64,000 bases of DNA from Psychromonas sp030397575 (GCF_046250175.1 NZ_CP176468.1), one strand, 5' to 3'. Numbered from the stretch's first letter, positions 8,117 through 17,128 are shown. Numbers and translations: made by a program. The notes: generated by a model not told the origin, from the sequence alone.

Positions 8117-9874
8117 TTAAACAGCCTTTTCAACAATTACATCAGCAAGGTGAAGCCGGGTTTGTTGAGCTTCGCTTATTCGTGATTTTAGTTGTTCACA
8201 AATATCCATTAAATCTTTAACCTTGCTTACAATTCGTTTTTGCTCCGAAGTTGGGGAAAGAGGGAAAGCAAAACTTCTAACTTTTTTGCCATTCAATGCA
8301 GGTTGTGCTCCTCCATGTCCCCCTCTTCGATGGGATTCATATTTACTCTGCGCCCACAACAACACGTACTCTGGAATCACATATTTTTCATTGAAAACAA
8401 ATGCAGCAATATTTTGGTTTGTACAAGCATCAATACCAAGTAAAGCTGTTTGTCCTCTAGTTTTACCTTGACCTATGATTGCCATTAGTACACTACGGGA
8501 AGGAATAATTGTTGTACTTGAATTATTAAAACCATCCTCAGTAATTTTTTCTGCTGTGTCAGTTATTATATTATTTGCAACTTCACCAGATGATACCCAC
8601 GGTATATTACCTTTCCAGTACTTTGCTTCATGCCTACTAGGGGTACTACCTAGCCTAATATCGGCAAAATCTTGAACAACAATACTTTGCCATGATAATG
8701 GGATATTTTTCAATTCTCCTATGGGAGTTACAGGTGGATGTTTTTTGATTTTCTTGTCTTTAATTAACTGCGTTTTTTCGGCGGCGATGCGTTCCAGTAG
8801 TTTTGAAGCTGGCTCATCCTTTGAATCTTGCGGGACAAGTTTGCCCATCACGGCGAGTTGCAGGATGGTTTGTTTCAGCTGGTCGATGCTGTTCTCTGTG
8901 GTAAACAGGGTATCGAAGAACTCACTGACACGCGCCCAGTTTTGATTTAGATCGTTAGCATTTTTGCTGTCGGTTAAGGTGGCCAGTAACACCTCCACTA
9001 AGGTTTTATGGGCATCAATGCTTGATTCTGTTTGCTGTTCAAGCTGATCACAAAGCACCATCAGTTCATCAACTTTAGCAACGATACGGTGTTGTTCAGC
9101 TAGTGGGGGAATGGAGATCACTAGGGGATTAAGTTTTTCCAGTGAAATATTAGCGATATTTGTTGTTTGACTGGCACTTCCTATGAGCGTTTCACGAATA
9201 TTCGGTGTTCTTAATAAGGTCATTAAAAATGAAGAGTCTATTTCAAAAGGCCTTATGACACTAAGGAAACCCCCAAAGGTGGCCTTAATAGTTGGAATCG
9301 AATGTGTATACGAGACTTTGCCAACTAACTCCCTACTATTTGCCATGGACATAACTATGTCACCAAATTCTAGGTTCTGTTCCTCTTGCTTTATGAATGA
9401 TTTTTTGACATATATCAAATCATCCCAATCAATATTTTTTTGTACATTTGCAGTACGTAAACAAGCAATATTATCACCTGAAGGTGTAAACTCTTTAGCA
9501 CTTGCAGGAAAAGTAATACCTCGAATTATTTCAACGACTTCGCCTAATCGGCACCACTTCCAACCAATAGGTAAGTTAAATTTGCATTCGTCTTCTGTTA
9601 TTACTGGTAATTTTTTGGGTTTCTTTATTCTTTTATTTTTAACCAATAGTACTTTTTCGACAGCTATTCGCTCAAGCAAAACTGATGCAGGCTCATCATT
9701 AGGATCTTGCGGCACTAACTTACCTCGCACGGCTAATTCTAAAATGAGCTCACGCAGTTTTTTAATGCCATATAGCTCTATTTTTTTGCTTGAGCCACGC
9801 CCAGTTGCTGATTTTGTATTGATCGCCGCAGTCCAGGTATTGATATTGTCAGTAATAAGGTTTTCAATCGCCAT
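8117..9874 (-). CDS. hsdS: Type I restriction specificity subunit HsdS
   Basis: The protein has 585 residues with the usual two target-recognition domains. The central and N-terminal conserved regions are recognisably repeated: LAVRGKLVPQDPNDEPAS (about 47-64) and LAVMGKLVPQDSKDEPAS in the middle, each followed by LLERIA and a lysine-rich helix. LAEQHRIVAKVDELM and SEQKRIVSKVKDLM close the two halves. The length and layout match the EcoAI-type (IB) family. Its ATG at 9874 overlaps the hsdM stop by one base (TAATG). It reads the two halves of a bipartite DNA target; the target itself cannot be told from the sequence. Confidence 0.93.
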   Translation of the reverse strand: MAIENLITDNINTWTAAINTKSATGRGSSKKIELYGIKKLRELILELAVRGKLVPQDPNDEPASVLLERIAVEKVLLVKNKRIKKPKKLPVITEDECKFNLPIGWKWCRLGEVVEIIRGITFPASAKEFTPSGDNIACLRTANVQKNIDWDDLIYVKKSFIKQEEQNLEFGDIVMSMANSRELVGKVSYTHSIPTIKATFGGFLSVIRPFEIDSSFLMTLLRTPNIRETLIGSASQTTNIANISLEKLNPLVISIPPLAEQHRIVAKVDELMVLCDQLEQQTESSIDAHKTLVEVLLATLTDSKNANDLNQNWARVSEFFDTLFTTENSIDQLKQTILQLAVMGKLVPQDSKDEPASKLLERIAAEKTQLIKDKKIKKHPPVTPIGELKNIPLSWQSIVVQDFADIRLGSTPSRHEAKYWKGNIPWVSSGEVANNIITDTAEKITEDGFNNSSTTIIPSRSVLMAIIGQGKTRGQTALLGIDACTNQNIAAFVFNEKYVIPEYVLLWAQSKYESHRRGGHGGAQPALNGKKVRSFAFPLSPTSEQKRIVSKVKDLMDICEQLKSRISEAQQTRLHLADVIVEKAV

Positions 9875-11364
9875 TATTTAGCCTCATTACTTTCTATTGA
9901 ACTGTTCGATGATGAAAGCGCATCACTAAGGATATCTTTAAGCTGATTGCGCAGTTCACTGATCTCCGCTTGCTGCTGTTTGTAGTTGGCTAATAACTCC
10001 TGCGGATCATGGTTGATCACTTCACCTTGATAAGGGTTTTTAATATCGAGGTTAAAGTTACGCTTAATGATTTCATCAATTGAGACCTTCCACGCCTGAT
10101 TGTTTTCAACTCGGCTTGCAAAACCATCTTGTTCATTACCCCACCAATCAAGCTCGGTGCTGAACTCTTCAAACTTCATCGGTTTGGTTTTATTATAGTT
10201 TTTCACGCCTTCTGGATACGGGTGCTCATAGAACCAAACGTCTTTCGTCGGTGTGCCTTTGGTGAAAAACAGGATATTGGTTTTGATGCCTGTGTAAGGA
10301 TTAAATACACCGTTTGGTAAACGCACGATAGTATGTAAGTTACACTCTTCGGTCAGCATTTTTTTGATCTTGGTTTTAACACCTTCACCAAATAGCGTGC
10401 CATCGGGTAGAACCACGGCTGCACGACCACCGTCTTTGAGTACTTCAATAATTAGCTGTAAGAATAGATCTGCCGTTTCACGGGTTTGCATCTCGCTTGG
10501 AAAGTTTTTCTCGATACCATCTTCTTCGGTGCCACCAAAGGGTGGATTAGTAACGATCACATCAAATTCTTGCTCCCAACTGGACAGCGGTTTATTTAAT
10601 GTATTGCCGTGTTTAACTTGTACGGGAACCTCAATACCATGAAGCATCATATTGGTGGTACATAACAAGTGTGGCAGCTGTTTTTTCTCTACGCCGTGGA
10701 TTTGCTTCTGTAGTGTTTGGTGATCTTCGGTGGTTTTTACGTAGTTTTCTTTTACATGATCAAAACTACAAGCCAAAAAGCCACCCGTACCACAGGCGGG
10801 ATCTATAATTGTCTCTCCTAATTTTGGATCGGTGACTTCAACAATAAATTTCGTGATCGCGCGGGGGGTATAAAATTCGCCCGAATTTCCTGCGCTTTGT
10901 AAGTCTTTTAATATTTGCTCATAGATATCACCAAACAGATGCCGTTCATTAGAATCTGTAAAGTCTATTTCGTTGAGTTTATTGATCACCTGACGCAATA
11001 GCGTACCGTTTTTCATATAGTTAAAGGCATCACTAAATGCAGCCTTGACTACATGACCACGCGGATTAAGCGCAATTGGTGCCGTTATATTTTTCAGACT
11101 TGGGAAAAGATCATCATTAACAAAGTCTAATAACTCTTCACCAGTAATACCCTCTGCATCTTGTGCCCAGCTACGCCATAGATATTGCTCTGGGATCGGT
11201 GCTTTATAGTTATCTAATTCCAGTTCTAATTCTTCCTCTTGGGCATCAAATACTTTGAGAAATAATAACCAGGACATTTGCCCTAAACGCTGTGCATCAC
11301 CGTCGACTCCGGCATCTTTACGCATGATATCTTGAATGGATTTGATTGCTGAACTGACTGACAT
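9874..11364 (-). CDS. hsdM: Type I restriction DNA methyltransferase HsdM
   Basis: The product has 496 residues from ATG 11,364, preferred over an upstream ATG because AAAGAGAAG lies just before it and MSVSSAIKSIQDIMRKD is the usual N-terminus. It shows the N-terminal HsdM helical domain, the SAM-binding DPACGTGGFL motif, and the catalytic TNPPFGG motif of N6-adenine methyltransferases. With HsdS it makes the modification enzyme that protects host DNA; with HsdR it forms the restriction complex. It is 80 nt downstream of hsdR and overlaps hsdS by one base. Confidence 0.95.
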   Translation of the reverse strand: MSVSSAIKSIQDIMRKDAGVDGDAQRLGQMSWLLFLKVFDAQEEELELELDNYKAPIPEQYLWRSWAQDAEGITGEELLDFVNDDLFPSLKNITAPIALNPRGHVVKAAFSDAFNYMKNGTLLRQVINKLNEIDFTDSNERHLFGDIYEQILKDLQSAGNSGEFYTPRAITKFIVEVTDPKLGETIIDPACGTGGFLACSFDHVKENYVKTTEDHQTLQKQIHGVEKKQLPHLLCTTNMMLHGIEVPVQVKHGNTLNKPLSSWEQEFDVIVTNPPFGGTEEDGIEKNFPSEMQTRETADLFLQLIIEVLKDGGRAAVVLPDGTLFGEGVKTKIKKMLTEECNLHTIVRLPNGVFNPYTGIKTNILFFTKGTPTKDVWFYEHPYPEGVKNYNKTKPMKFEEFSTELDWWGNEQDGFASRVENNQAWKVSIDEIIKRNFNLDIKNPYQGEVINHDPQELLANYKQQQAEISELRNQLKDILSDALSSSNSSIESNEAK

Positions 11365-11444
11365 AAACTTCTCTTTAATTATTGTATGATCGTCGAGTAT
11401 GTTGCTAGTTAACAACACACTAGACGTTTATTTTGTATGTTAAA

Positions 11445-13898
11445 TTACGCGGTTTGCTGTGTCGGCTGGTAAATTTCCGCTTCTAATTCACTGATTGCCT
11501 GCTCGTATTGTGATTTACCACCGAAGCCTTTTTTGATAATTTCACTGAGACTGCCAATTTGATTAAAAGGCTGAACTTTAAGCACTTGCATACTTTCAAT
11601 CTCTTGCACACCAACATCAGCATATTTATTAAGAAGATTATCTAACACGGTTTGTGCTGTGTCAGAATATTTGGTGAAATAATTACGCTTTTTAACGTTG
11701 TTTGCTCGTTCCTTGCGAGTTAATGCAGGTTGATCATAGACAACATGACAGATCATATCAAAGGGGTCGAGCTCCATTCCTACTTCTTGGGTCAATGCTT
11801 CCCAAATAATCCCTACCTCCTCTAACTCATCGATCACGGTTTGTTTGCGATCTGCCGTATTCCAACGTTTAACAAATTCGTCTAGCGAACTAAACTGACT
11901 GCCCATTGTTTTGCGGGTGTAATCTTTAAATGATTCTGTCACTAATTTACCATCGGTGTCGTAATACTGCACACGCTCGGCCATCTTTTTAACGGTCACA
12001 CCAGAGACATGAAACTTAATAAAACGTTTTTCTTCATCATCATCGGTTATTTCACCCCAATCATCGTTGTTGATTGGTAATTGATCATCCGTTGTCCCAT
12101 CCGTTTGTGCGTCATAATCTGAGGGAGGATTTTCTGTTATCGTGTTTTCGTCATCGGGATGTTCTGGCGGAGTCTCAATATCACCATCACCCTCGATAAT
12201 CTCTTTAGGCGCTCGTACCATTATTTGTACAGGCTCGCCATCAAAGGTTTCATCGGCAAACAGTTCAGTTGCTTTTTTAAAATCTAAAATAGTGAACCAG
12301 AGTTTATTGTATTTATCATTAATGCGCGTACCTCGACCGATAACCTGTTTAAACTTAGTCATCGATTGAATATTTTGATCAAGCACGATCAGTTTACAGG
12401 TTTGAGCATCAACCCCCGTGGTCATTAATTCAGAGGTTGTGGCTATCACCGGATAAGCTTTTTTAGGATTAATAAAGTTATCAAGCTGCGCTTTACCGAT
12501 TTCATCATCACCCGTGATCTTCATGACGTACTTTTCGTTTTTAGCGATCTGCTCTGGATTTAAATTCACTAAAGCACGGCGCATACGCTCGGCATGATTA
12601 ATATCGTTACAAAAGATAATCGTTTTTGCCATGGGGTCGGTACGTTTTAGATAACTGGTTACGGTCTCAGCCACTAACTGAGTACGCTCATCAATCACTA
12701 AGGTGCGATCAAAATCTTTTTGGTTATAGATGCGATCTTCAATCAGTTCACCATTTTTATCTGTCTGACCTTTTGTTGGTCGCCACCCTTGTAGATCGAC
12801 ATCGATATCAACGCGCACCACTTTATAGGGAGCAAGGAAACCATCTTCAATTCCTTCTTTTAATGAGTAGGTATATACAGGCTCACCAAAGTAATCGATA
12901 TTAGACACTTCTTCTGTTTCTTTAGGCGTTGCCGTTAAACCAACCTGCGTTGCTGCGCTGAAGTATTCTAAAATTTCGCGCCATGCACTGTCATCAGCCG
13001 CACTACCACGGTGGCACTCGTCAATAATGATCAGATCAAAGAAGTCAGGATCGACTTGCTTAAATGCCTTTTGCTCTTCTTCTGGTCCTGTTAGTGCTTG
13101 ATACAGTGCAAGGTGAATTTCATAGGCGGGATCAACGGTGCGCTTGGTGACTTTGGTTAACGCTTCTCCAAAGGGTTGGAAATCATTAGTTTTGGTTTGA
13201 TCAACCAGAATGTTGCGGTCAGCTAAAAATAGAATGCGTTTTTTTTGCCGCGATTTCCATAGACGCCAGATAATTTGAAAAGCGGTATAGGTTTTACCTG
13301 TCCCCGTTGCCATCACTAATAACATACGTTTCTGACCACGAGATACTGCTTCTATGGTTTTATTAATCGCTTGAAGCTGATAATAACGTGGTGATTTGCC
13401 ACTGCCATCATCATGATAATCTTGGGTAATGAGTGGTAGCTGCTCCTCCCTAAAACCTCGAAAGACACAATACTTATTCCATAAGTCAGTGGGCGTTGGG
13501 AATTGTTCTAAACTAATTTCAGTTTCTAACTGCGCAGGGTTGGTTTTATCATGAAAAATATAACCGTCACCATTGGAAGCAAAGATAAATGGCACCTCAA
13601 GCAGACGCGCATAATCTAGCCCTTGTTGCATCCCTTTACCAACATCATGCTTATTGGCTTTGGCTTCAATGACAGCCAGTGGCATATTAGGTTTGTGGTA
13701 GAGTACGATATCAGCCGATTTTACGGTTTTTCGCATACCGATTTGACCACGCACAATCACTTGACCATCACGCAGTTTCACCTCTTGGCGGATTTGCGTC
13801 ATATCATCCCAACCTGCATTTTTTATGCTTGGGAGAATGAATTTTGTAATGATATCTGTTTCAGTGAGGTTTGATTTTTTAATTGTCTTTGTCTGCAT
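11445..13898 (-). CDS. hsdR: Type I restriction endonuclease subunit HsdR
   Basis: The protein has 817 residues, the size of the EcoAI (IB) class rather than the longer EcoKI class. A PD-(D/E)xK nuclease core is visible at the N-terminus: D63 in SADIVLYH and E78/K80 in VIEAKAN. Then come the SF2 translocase motifs: Walker A ATGTGKT (197-203), DECH box (about 292-295), GLTATP, and motif VI QVIGRGTRI. It cuts unmodified DNA after ATP-driven translocation. An acidic linker (about 580-630) precedes the HsdM-contacting C-terminus. It is the first gene of a four-gene operon that runs to 6,213. Confidence 0.95.
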   Translation of the reverse strand: MQTKTIKKSNLTETDIITKFILPSIKNAGWDDMTQIRQEVKLRDGQVIVRGQIGMRKTVKSADIVLYHKPNMPLAVIEAKANKHDVGKGMQQGLDYARLLEVPFIFASNGDGYIFHDKTNPAQLETEISLEQFPTPTDLWNKYCVFRGFREEQLPLITQDYHDDGSGKSPRYYQLQAINKTIEAVSRGQKRMLLVMATGTGKTYTAFQIIWRLWKSRQKKRILFLADRNILVDQTKTNDFQPFGEALTKVTKRTVDPAYEIHLALYQALTGPEEEQKAFKQVDPDFFDLIIIDECHRGSAADDSAWREILEYFSAATQVGLTATPKETEEVSNIDYFGEPVYTYSLKEGIEDGFLAPYKVVRVDIDVDLQGWRPTKGQTDKNGELIEDRIYNQKDFDRTLVIDERTQLVAETVTSYLKRTDPMAKTIIFCNDINHAERMRRALVNLNPEQIAKNEKYVMKITGDDEIGKAQLDNFINPKKAYPVIATTSELMTTGVDAQTCKLIVLDQNIQSMTKFKQVIGRGTRINDKYNKLWFTILDFKKATELFADETFDGEPVQIMVRAPKEIIEGDGDIETPPEHPDDENTITENPPSDYDAQTDGTTDDQLPINNDDWGEITDDDEEKRFIKFHVSGVTVKKMAERVQYYDTDGKLVTESFKDYTRKTMGSQFSSLDEFVKRWNTADRKQTVIDELEEVGIIWEALTQEVGMELDPFDMICHVVYDQPALTRKERANNVKKRNYFTKYSDTAQTVLDNLLNKYADVGVQEIESMQVLKVQPFNQIGSLSEIIKKGFGGKSQYEQAISELEAEIYQPTQQTA

Positions 13899-14040
13899 GA
13901 AATAAAACCACCAAATCGCTTAAGCTTCAATGAGTTGTATTATGCATGATTTTAGATGTCTTTTACATGAAATTGAGCACGCTTTATGATGGGATGTAGG
14001 AGGAAGATAGTACTAACTCTGTATTTTCCGCTCAATAAAA

Positions 14041-15444
14041 TCAAAGAGGAGATTCAAACGTTGCAATAATTTGTTCTCTGAACATGCCGAGCATTTCAAT
14101 CGAATGTTGAAATACGTTTGAGTTTTGATCTGCGAAGGACTTTTCGGAATTATTTAAATCAGTTGATTCATTATTTGCCGGTTCATCCCATTCAAATGGT
14201 TGTTCTCTTAATTGCTCTGTTTTTTTACGAGTGGTACCTGACTTGTCAAATTCTTCAATGGAAAAATCTTCATTAATAACAACATTGTAATCAGGTAAAT
14301 CATCTTTGATACGATTAGCGAATTCAGAAAGTTTTTTTTCGGCAAAGGTGTATAACCATGCTTCTTGATTTTGTGCTTCATTAATTCGTAAGATGCGACC
14401 TAATACTTGCCTAAAATACAATTCTGTTTTTATTCGACTCAAATGACAGCAAACCTGTAAACGGGGAATGTCCGTGCCTTCAGATACCATTCCAACACTT
14501 ACAATCCATTGAGTATTGGAATACCTAAATTGATCAATAATTTCAGATGGTTTAACCTGCTTATAGGTCACCAAAACAGCTGTCTGGTTAAATGTTTCTC
14601 GAAGTAGTTTAATAATTTGAACTGCGTGCTCTACGGATGATGCTACGGCTAGCGCTCCTGCATTGGGGTTACAGCTGCGTATTAGCTTTAACTTATCACA
14701 CCCTCGCTTGAGGATATCTTTCATTACATAATCATTAGTAATAACTGACTGATACGAAACGATTGATTGATTTAATAACTCTTGAAGACCTGTAAATACC
14801 TTCTTTTGGTTATCTTCATCTGTAACAGATATTTTTTCGTTATCGATTAATACTAAGGTAGGTATCCGGCAAACACGATCTTGCACCGCATCTTTTAGAC
14901 CATAGATATAATCACACTGAATTAACCCATCAGGATCGCTGTAGTTCGATAAAACTATTGGTGCATTATCAGATCGCCATGGTGTGCCTGTTAACGCAAG
15001 GGTAAACGTTGCTTGCTGTTGAATGTTTTGAATTATTTCTTCACCCCATGCATTTGCATTTTCCAGTGAAGATCCTGAACAATGATGGATTTCATCAAAC
15101 ACGACCAATACGCGATTATTTTTAAGCAATTGCCAAAAATCTTCTTTAAAAAACATTATATTTTGGTAAGTATAAGAGCAACCAATAGCACCTATCACAC
15201 CATCAAATCGAGCGCCAAACCTTTTAGTAAAAGTGTAAGTGATACTTTGAGATACTGTACTTGAAGGAGAAAAACAAAGAACAAAATCAATTTTATCTTG
15301 TTCGTATAGTTTTGCAGCCACTTCAGCCGCCATTACGGTTTTTCCTGCTCCTGGTGTGGCTAAGCATAAAAAATGCTTACTGATTTCTTGATAATGATCC
15401 AGTGCTAACTTAATGCTCTCGGCTTGCCATTTTCTTAATTGCAT
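14041..15444 (-). CDS. SF2 DEAH-type helicase of an unassigned defence-like module
   Basis: The product has 467 residues, short for a restriction enzyme and with no extra nuclease domain that I can see. It carries Walker A ATPGAGKT (29-36), the DEIH box VVFDEIHHC (about 115-121), motif III LALTGTPWR, and motif VI RQVLGRILRI, so it looks like the ResIII/type III-like SF2 core. An acidic tail (about 400-450) follows. The start overlaps the end of the preceding coiled-coil gene by 10 nt, so the two are translationally coupled. It may load on DNA through that partner. I know no named system with this exact pair; a defence role is inferred from the neighbours on both sides. Confidence 0.82.
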   Translation of the reverse strand: MQLRKWQAESIKLALDHYQEISKHFLCLATPGAGKTVMAAEVAAKLYEQDKIDFVLCFSPSSTVSQSITYTFTKRFGARFDGVIGAIGCSYTYQNIMFFKEDFWQLLKNNRVLVVFDEIHHCSGSSLENANAWGEEIIQNIQQQATFTLALTGTPWRSDNAPIVLSNYSDPDGLIQCDYIYGLKDAVQDRVCRIPTLVLIDNEKISVTDEDNQKKVFTGLQELLNQSIVSYQSVITNDYVMKDILKRGCDKLKLIRSCNPNAGALAVASSVEHAVQIIKLLRETFNQTAVLVTYKQVKPSEIIDQFRYSNTQWIVSVGMVSEGTDIPRLQVCCHLSRIKTELYFRQVLGRILRINEAQNQEAWLYTFAEKKLSEFANRIKDDLPDYNVVINEDFSIEEFDKSGTTRKKTEQLREQPFEWDEPANNESTDLNNSEKSFADQNSNVFQHSIEMLGMFREQIIATFESPL

Positions 15445-16010
15445 TGTGCTTCCGATTGAATCGCTATGATTGTTTGGATAGCTTTTATTTTTCCTAAAAG
15501 TTTTGAGCTTTTATCACGAGCTAGGTGGTACTTCTCACTAAGTTGCTCTTTCATTTCAGGAACAGAGTCTAATAAACGGATGTATTCTTCCGATTCGCCA
15601 ATAGCGGACATCATGTCAACTTTGTATTCATTTAAGGTTTCTTTCAATTTTTCTATTGCAGAATTTTCTAGAATTTTTTCACTGGGTATTAGTAAAGGTT
15701 TTTTATAGGAATCTTTCTTTGGAGGGGAAGATTCCCCAGAAATAAAATTTACTTCATTAAATAAATCAGTTTTTTTGTACATTATTTTGTGTGAGTTTTT
15801 TTTACCACTTTTACTTAACACACCACATTTAACCAATCTCAGAATATGTTTATAAACATATTTACGAGCTTCAATCGAGCACAGAGATACCTGTGAATGT
15901 TGCAGGTACTTATCTCTAAGATTAATTACTGTAAATTTATCAAATGTTTCATCTTCTAAAATCTTAGTAAGAAGAACATTCATTTTTATATTTTTCATAA
16001 GTTTTATCAT
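15435..16010 (-). CDS. Winged-helix/coiled-coil partner of the DEAH helicase
   Basis: The gene codes for 191 residues if ATG 16,010 is the start. An upstream TTG at 16,088 would place the 16,025-16,040 operator inside the gene, so I consider it less likely. A third ATG at 15,998 is possible. No start has a strong ribosome site. The first 100 residues are helix-rich with YVYKHILRLVKCGVLSKSG, a winged-helix-like pattern (helix, then a wing with KKNSHKIMYKK). Residues about 115-185 are a predicted coiled coil. It overlaps the helicase gene by 10 nt. I infer a DNA-recognition or bridging subunit for the helicase; the family is unknown to me. Confidence 0.65.
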   Translation of the reverse strand: MIKLMKNIKMNVLLTKILEDETFDKFTVINLRDKYLQHSQVSLCSIEARKYVYKHILRLVKCGVLSKSGKKNSHKIMYKKTDLFNEVNFISGESSPPKKDSYKKPLLIPSEKILENSAIEKLKETLNEYKVDMMSAIGESEEYIRLLDSVPEMKEQLSEKYHLARDKSSKLLGKIKAIQTIIAIQSEAQCN

Positions 16011-16024
16011 ACCAAATTCAACAC

Positions 16025-16040
16025 GCTCCGATAGCGGAGC
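16025..16040. promoter_or_regulatory. Operator 1: perfect inverted repeat between XRE gene and coiled-coil gene
   Basis: GCTCCG-ATAG-CGGAGC is a perfect 6-4-6 inverted repeat. It lies 14 nt before the proposed ATG of the minus-strand coiled-coil gene, where it could block the promoter or ribosome site. A second copy with 13 of 16 matches lies at 16,071-16,086. Confidence 0.7.
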
Positions 16041-16070
16041 AATTCTAGGATTTTTCTCTGTGACAATCAA

Positions 16071-16086
16071 GTTCTGATAACGGAGC
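16071..16086. promoter_or_regulatory. Operator 2: overlaps ribosome site of the XRE gene
   Basis: GTTCTGATAACGGAGC matches operator 1 at 13 of 16 positions and keeps the full right arm. Its CGGAGC contains the GGAG ribosome site of the XRE gene, 10 nt before ATG 16,096. Centres of the two sites are 46 bp apart. This is the expected layout for an autoregulating C-protein-like repressor that also controls the divergent helicase module. Confidence 0.68.
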
Positions 16087-16095
16087 AAAAAATCG

Positions 16096-16308
16096 ATGAA
16101 TATTGTTGGTAAGAATGTTAGAAAAATCCGAGAAAAAAATGACTGGACTCAAGAACAATTAGCAGCGAGATGTAATTTGTTAGAGTGGAATATAAGCCGA
16201 GGAACTTTGGCAAAAATTGAGGCTAAAGTGAGGCGTGTTACTGATGTTGAAGTGGAGTTATTGGCTGAAGCTTTGGGAGCGAATATAGAAGCGTTATTTT
16301 ATTGCTAA
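16096..16308 (+). CDS. XRE-family (Cro/CI-type) regulator
   Basis: This 70-residue protein is essentially one helix-turn-helix domain: MNIVGKNVRKIREKNDWTQE, then QLAARCNLLEWNISRGTLAKIEA (recognition helix about 31-42) and a closing helix ELLAEALGANIEALF. Size and form match small Cro/CI or C-protein regulators of restriction-type modules. It is divergent from the coiled-coil/helicase pair, with two operator-like repeats in the 85-bp gap. The likely role is timing and level control of that pair and of itself. Confidence 0.85.
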   Translation: MNIVGKNVRKIREKNDWTQEQLAARCNLLEWNISRGTLAKIEAKVRRVTDVEVELLAEALGANIEALFYC

Positions 16309-16788
16309 TTAAGATAGCGTACTTCGTTTGGTTATTCGTTTAAAAGCGTCGCCAAATAAATATTGCAAAAATATAATAAACGCTAAGTTCAATAGTATTT
16401 AAACAGTTTTTGTAACCATTCCATCTAACTCATAGTTAGTCCAACCTTTTTGGTAAATGATTGCGATAAAACAACTCTGCTCTTGGCAAGACCTTTATCA
16501 ATTTTTTCCTTAAACTATCGACTATTCGCAACGTCATTTCGCCATACCAAAAATTCGCCCCTAATTTAGAGTCGCTTTATTTGAGTTTGCTACAAAAACA
16601 ATGCTGGTAGCTTTACTAGTACCTCCCCCTGGACATAAATGGCTTAGAGTTAAAACTTAAAAGGATATAGTTCGCATTACAAAAGTATGGCTAAAATGAG
16701 ATTACCACCACACTAAGTCACTCTTAAAAACTTGCTATCACAAAAAATCACGATTGATAAGGTACTATTATGGTTGATTTAACCATTA
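16309..16788. other. 480-bp gap holding a decayed TIR gene
   Basis: No intact gene is present. The segment 16,399-16,620 reads on the minus strand as broken pieces of a TIR domain (described separately). The parts 16,309-16,398 and 16,621-16,788 show nothing I recognise beyond an AGGGGGAGG ribosome-like site (minus strand, 16,621-16,630) just upstream of the TIR remains. Confidence 0.6.
16399..16620 (-). pseudogene. TIR-domain gene remnant, frameshifted and truncated
   Basis: Three minus-strand frames have to be joined. The first gives SDSKLGANFWYGEMTLRIVD then SLRKK; the next gives KIDKGLAKSRVVLSQSF; the last gives YQKGWTNYELDGMVTKTV and a stop at 16,399-16,401. Together these follow the TIR pattern of bacterial defence proteins (WYDE..L..GDSL, then I-D-x-G-L-x-x-S, then W-x-x-x-E-L). 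One frame change falls at or near the A6 run (16,502-16,507); the other lies near 16,457. The normal last third of the domain is missing. Upstream, AGGGGGAGG (16,621-16,630) is followed by ACTAGTAAA rather than a start codon, so the start also seems lost. The parent was probably an NADase effector. Confidence 0.75.
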
Positions 16789-17040
16789 CTATTTCAGGTT
16801 TTTGATCCCCTTCATTACTAAATGAACACATTCATCCACAAACGGCGTCACCATTAGCTGGCGATAATCACTCTCGCTAAGACCTGCATTAGCGAACAAT
16901 GAGGCAATATCTAAAGCTAGCAGTATATCTTCAACTTTTTGGGAGTCGTAATGCTCGTTGTTTGCTTTAGCTAAGGACTGTAACTCCGAATAACCGTTCT
17001 GATTATCTTGAATCCATATTTGAGGGAAGATCAGTAACAT
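16789..17040 (-). CDS. Small unknown protein divergent from thyA
   Basis: I take ATG 17,040, giving 83 residues; the frame stays open to 17,178 but that part is hydrophobic, low-quality and overlaps the thymidylate synthase start. AGGG lies only 3 nt before the ATG, so the ribosome site is poor. The C-terminal half is well formed and helical: QKVEDILLALDIASLFANAG, then LSESDYRQLMVTPFVDECVH. I do not recognise a family. It is flanked by a hairpin at its own start and by the decayed TIR gene downstream. Confidence 0.5.
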   Translation of the reverse strand: MLLIFPQIWIQDNQNGYSELQSLAKANNEHYDSQKVEDILLALDIASLFANAGLSESDYRQLMVTPFVDECVHLVMKGIKNLK

Positions 17041-17062
17041 CACCCTATATTTTATGTTACTG
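17032..17062. promoter_or_regulatory. Inverted repeat over the start of the small gene
   Basis: CAGTAACAT (17,032-17,040) is the exact reverse complement of ATGTTACTG (17,054-17,062), with a 13-nt loop. One arm contains the start codon of the small minus-strand gene, so a hairpin or a bound protein here would affect its translation or transcription. Confidence 0.4.
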
Positions 17063-17119
17063 TGCCTCAAATTATCACTTCCTAACCTTTTATTGACGCA
17101 TAGTAGAATAAGTTCTAAA

Positions 17120-17128
17120 TGTGATAAT
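17120..17128 (+). promoter_or_regulatory. Extended -10 promoter element for island thyA
   Basis: TGTGATAAT fits an extended -10 (TG-n-GATAAT) 35 nt before ATG 17,164. A TTGACG lies upstream at 17,093-17,098, but the 24-nt spacing is too long for it to act as the matching -35. Confidence 0.4.

Noticed and set aside
9183..9881. Long plus-strand frame (232 codons) opposite hsdS
   Set aside because: Shadow of hsdS; low-complexity serine/leucine-rich translation without a ribosome site.
16011..16088. TTG start for the coiled-coil protein
   Set aside because: It would put operator 1 inside the coding sequence and begin within the opposite gene's ribosome site.
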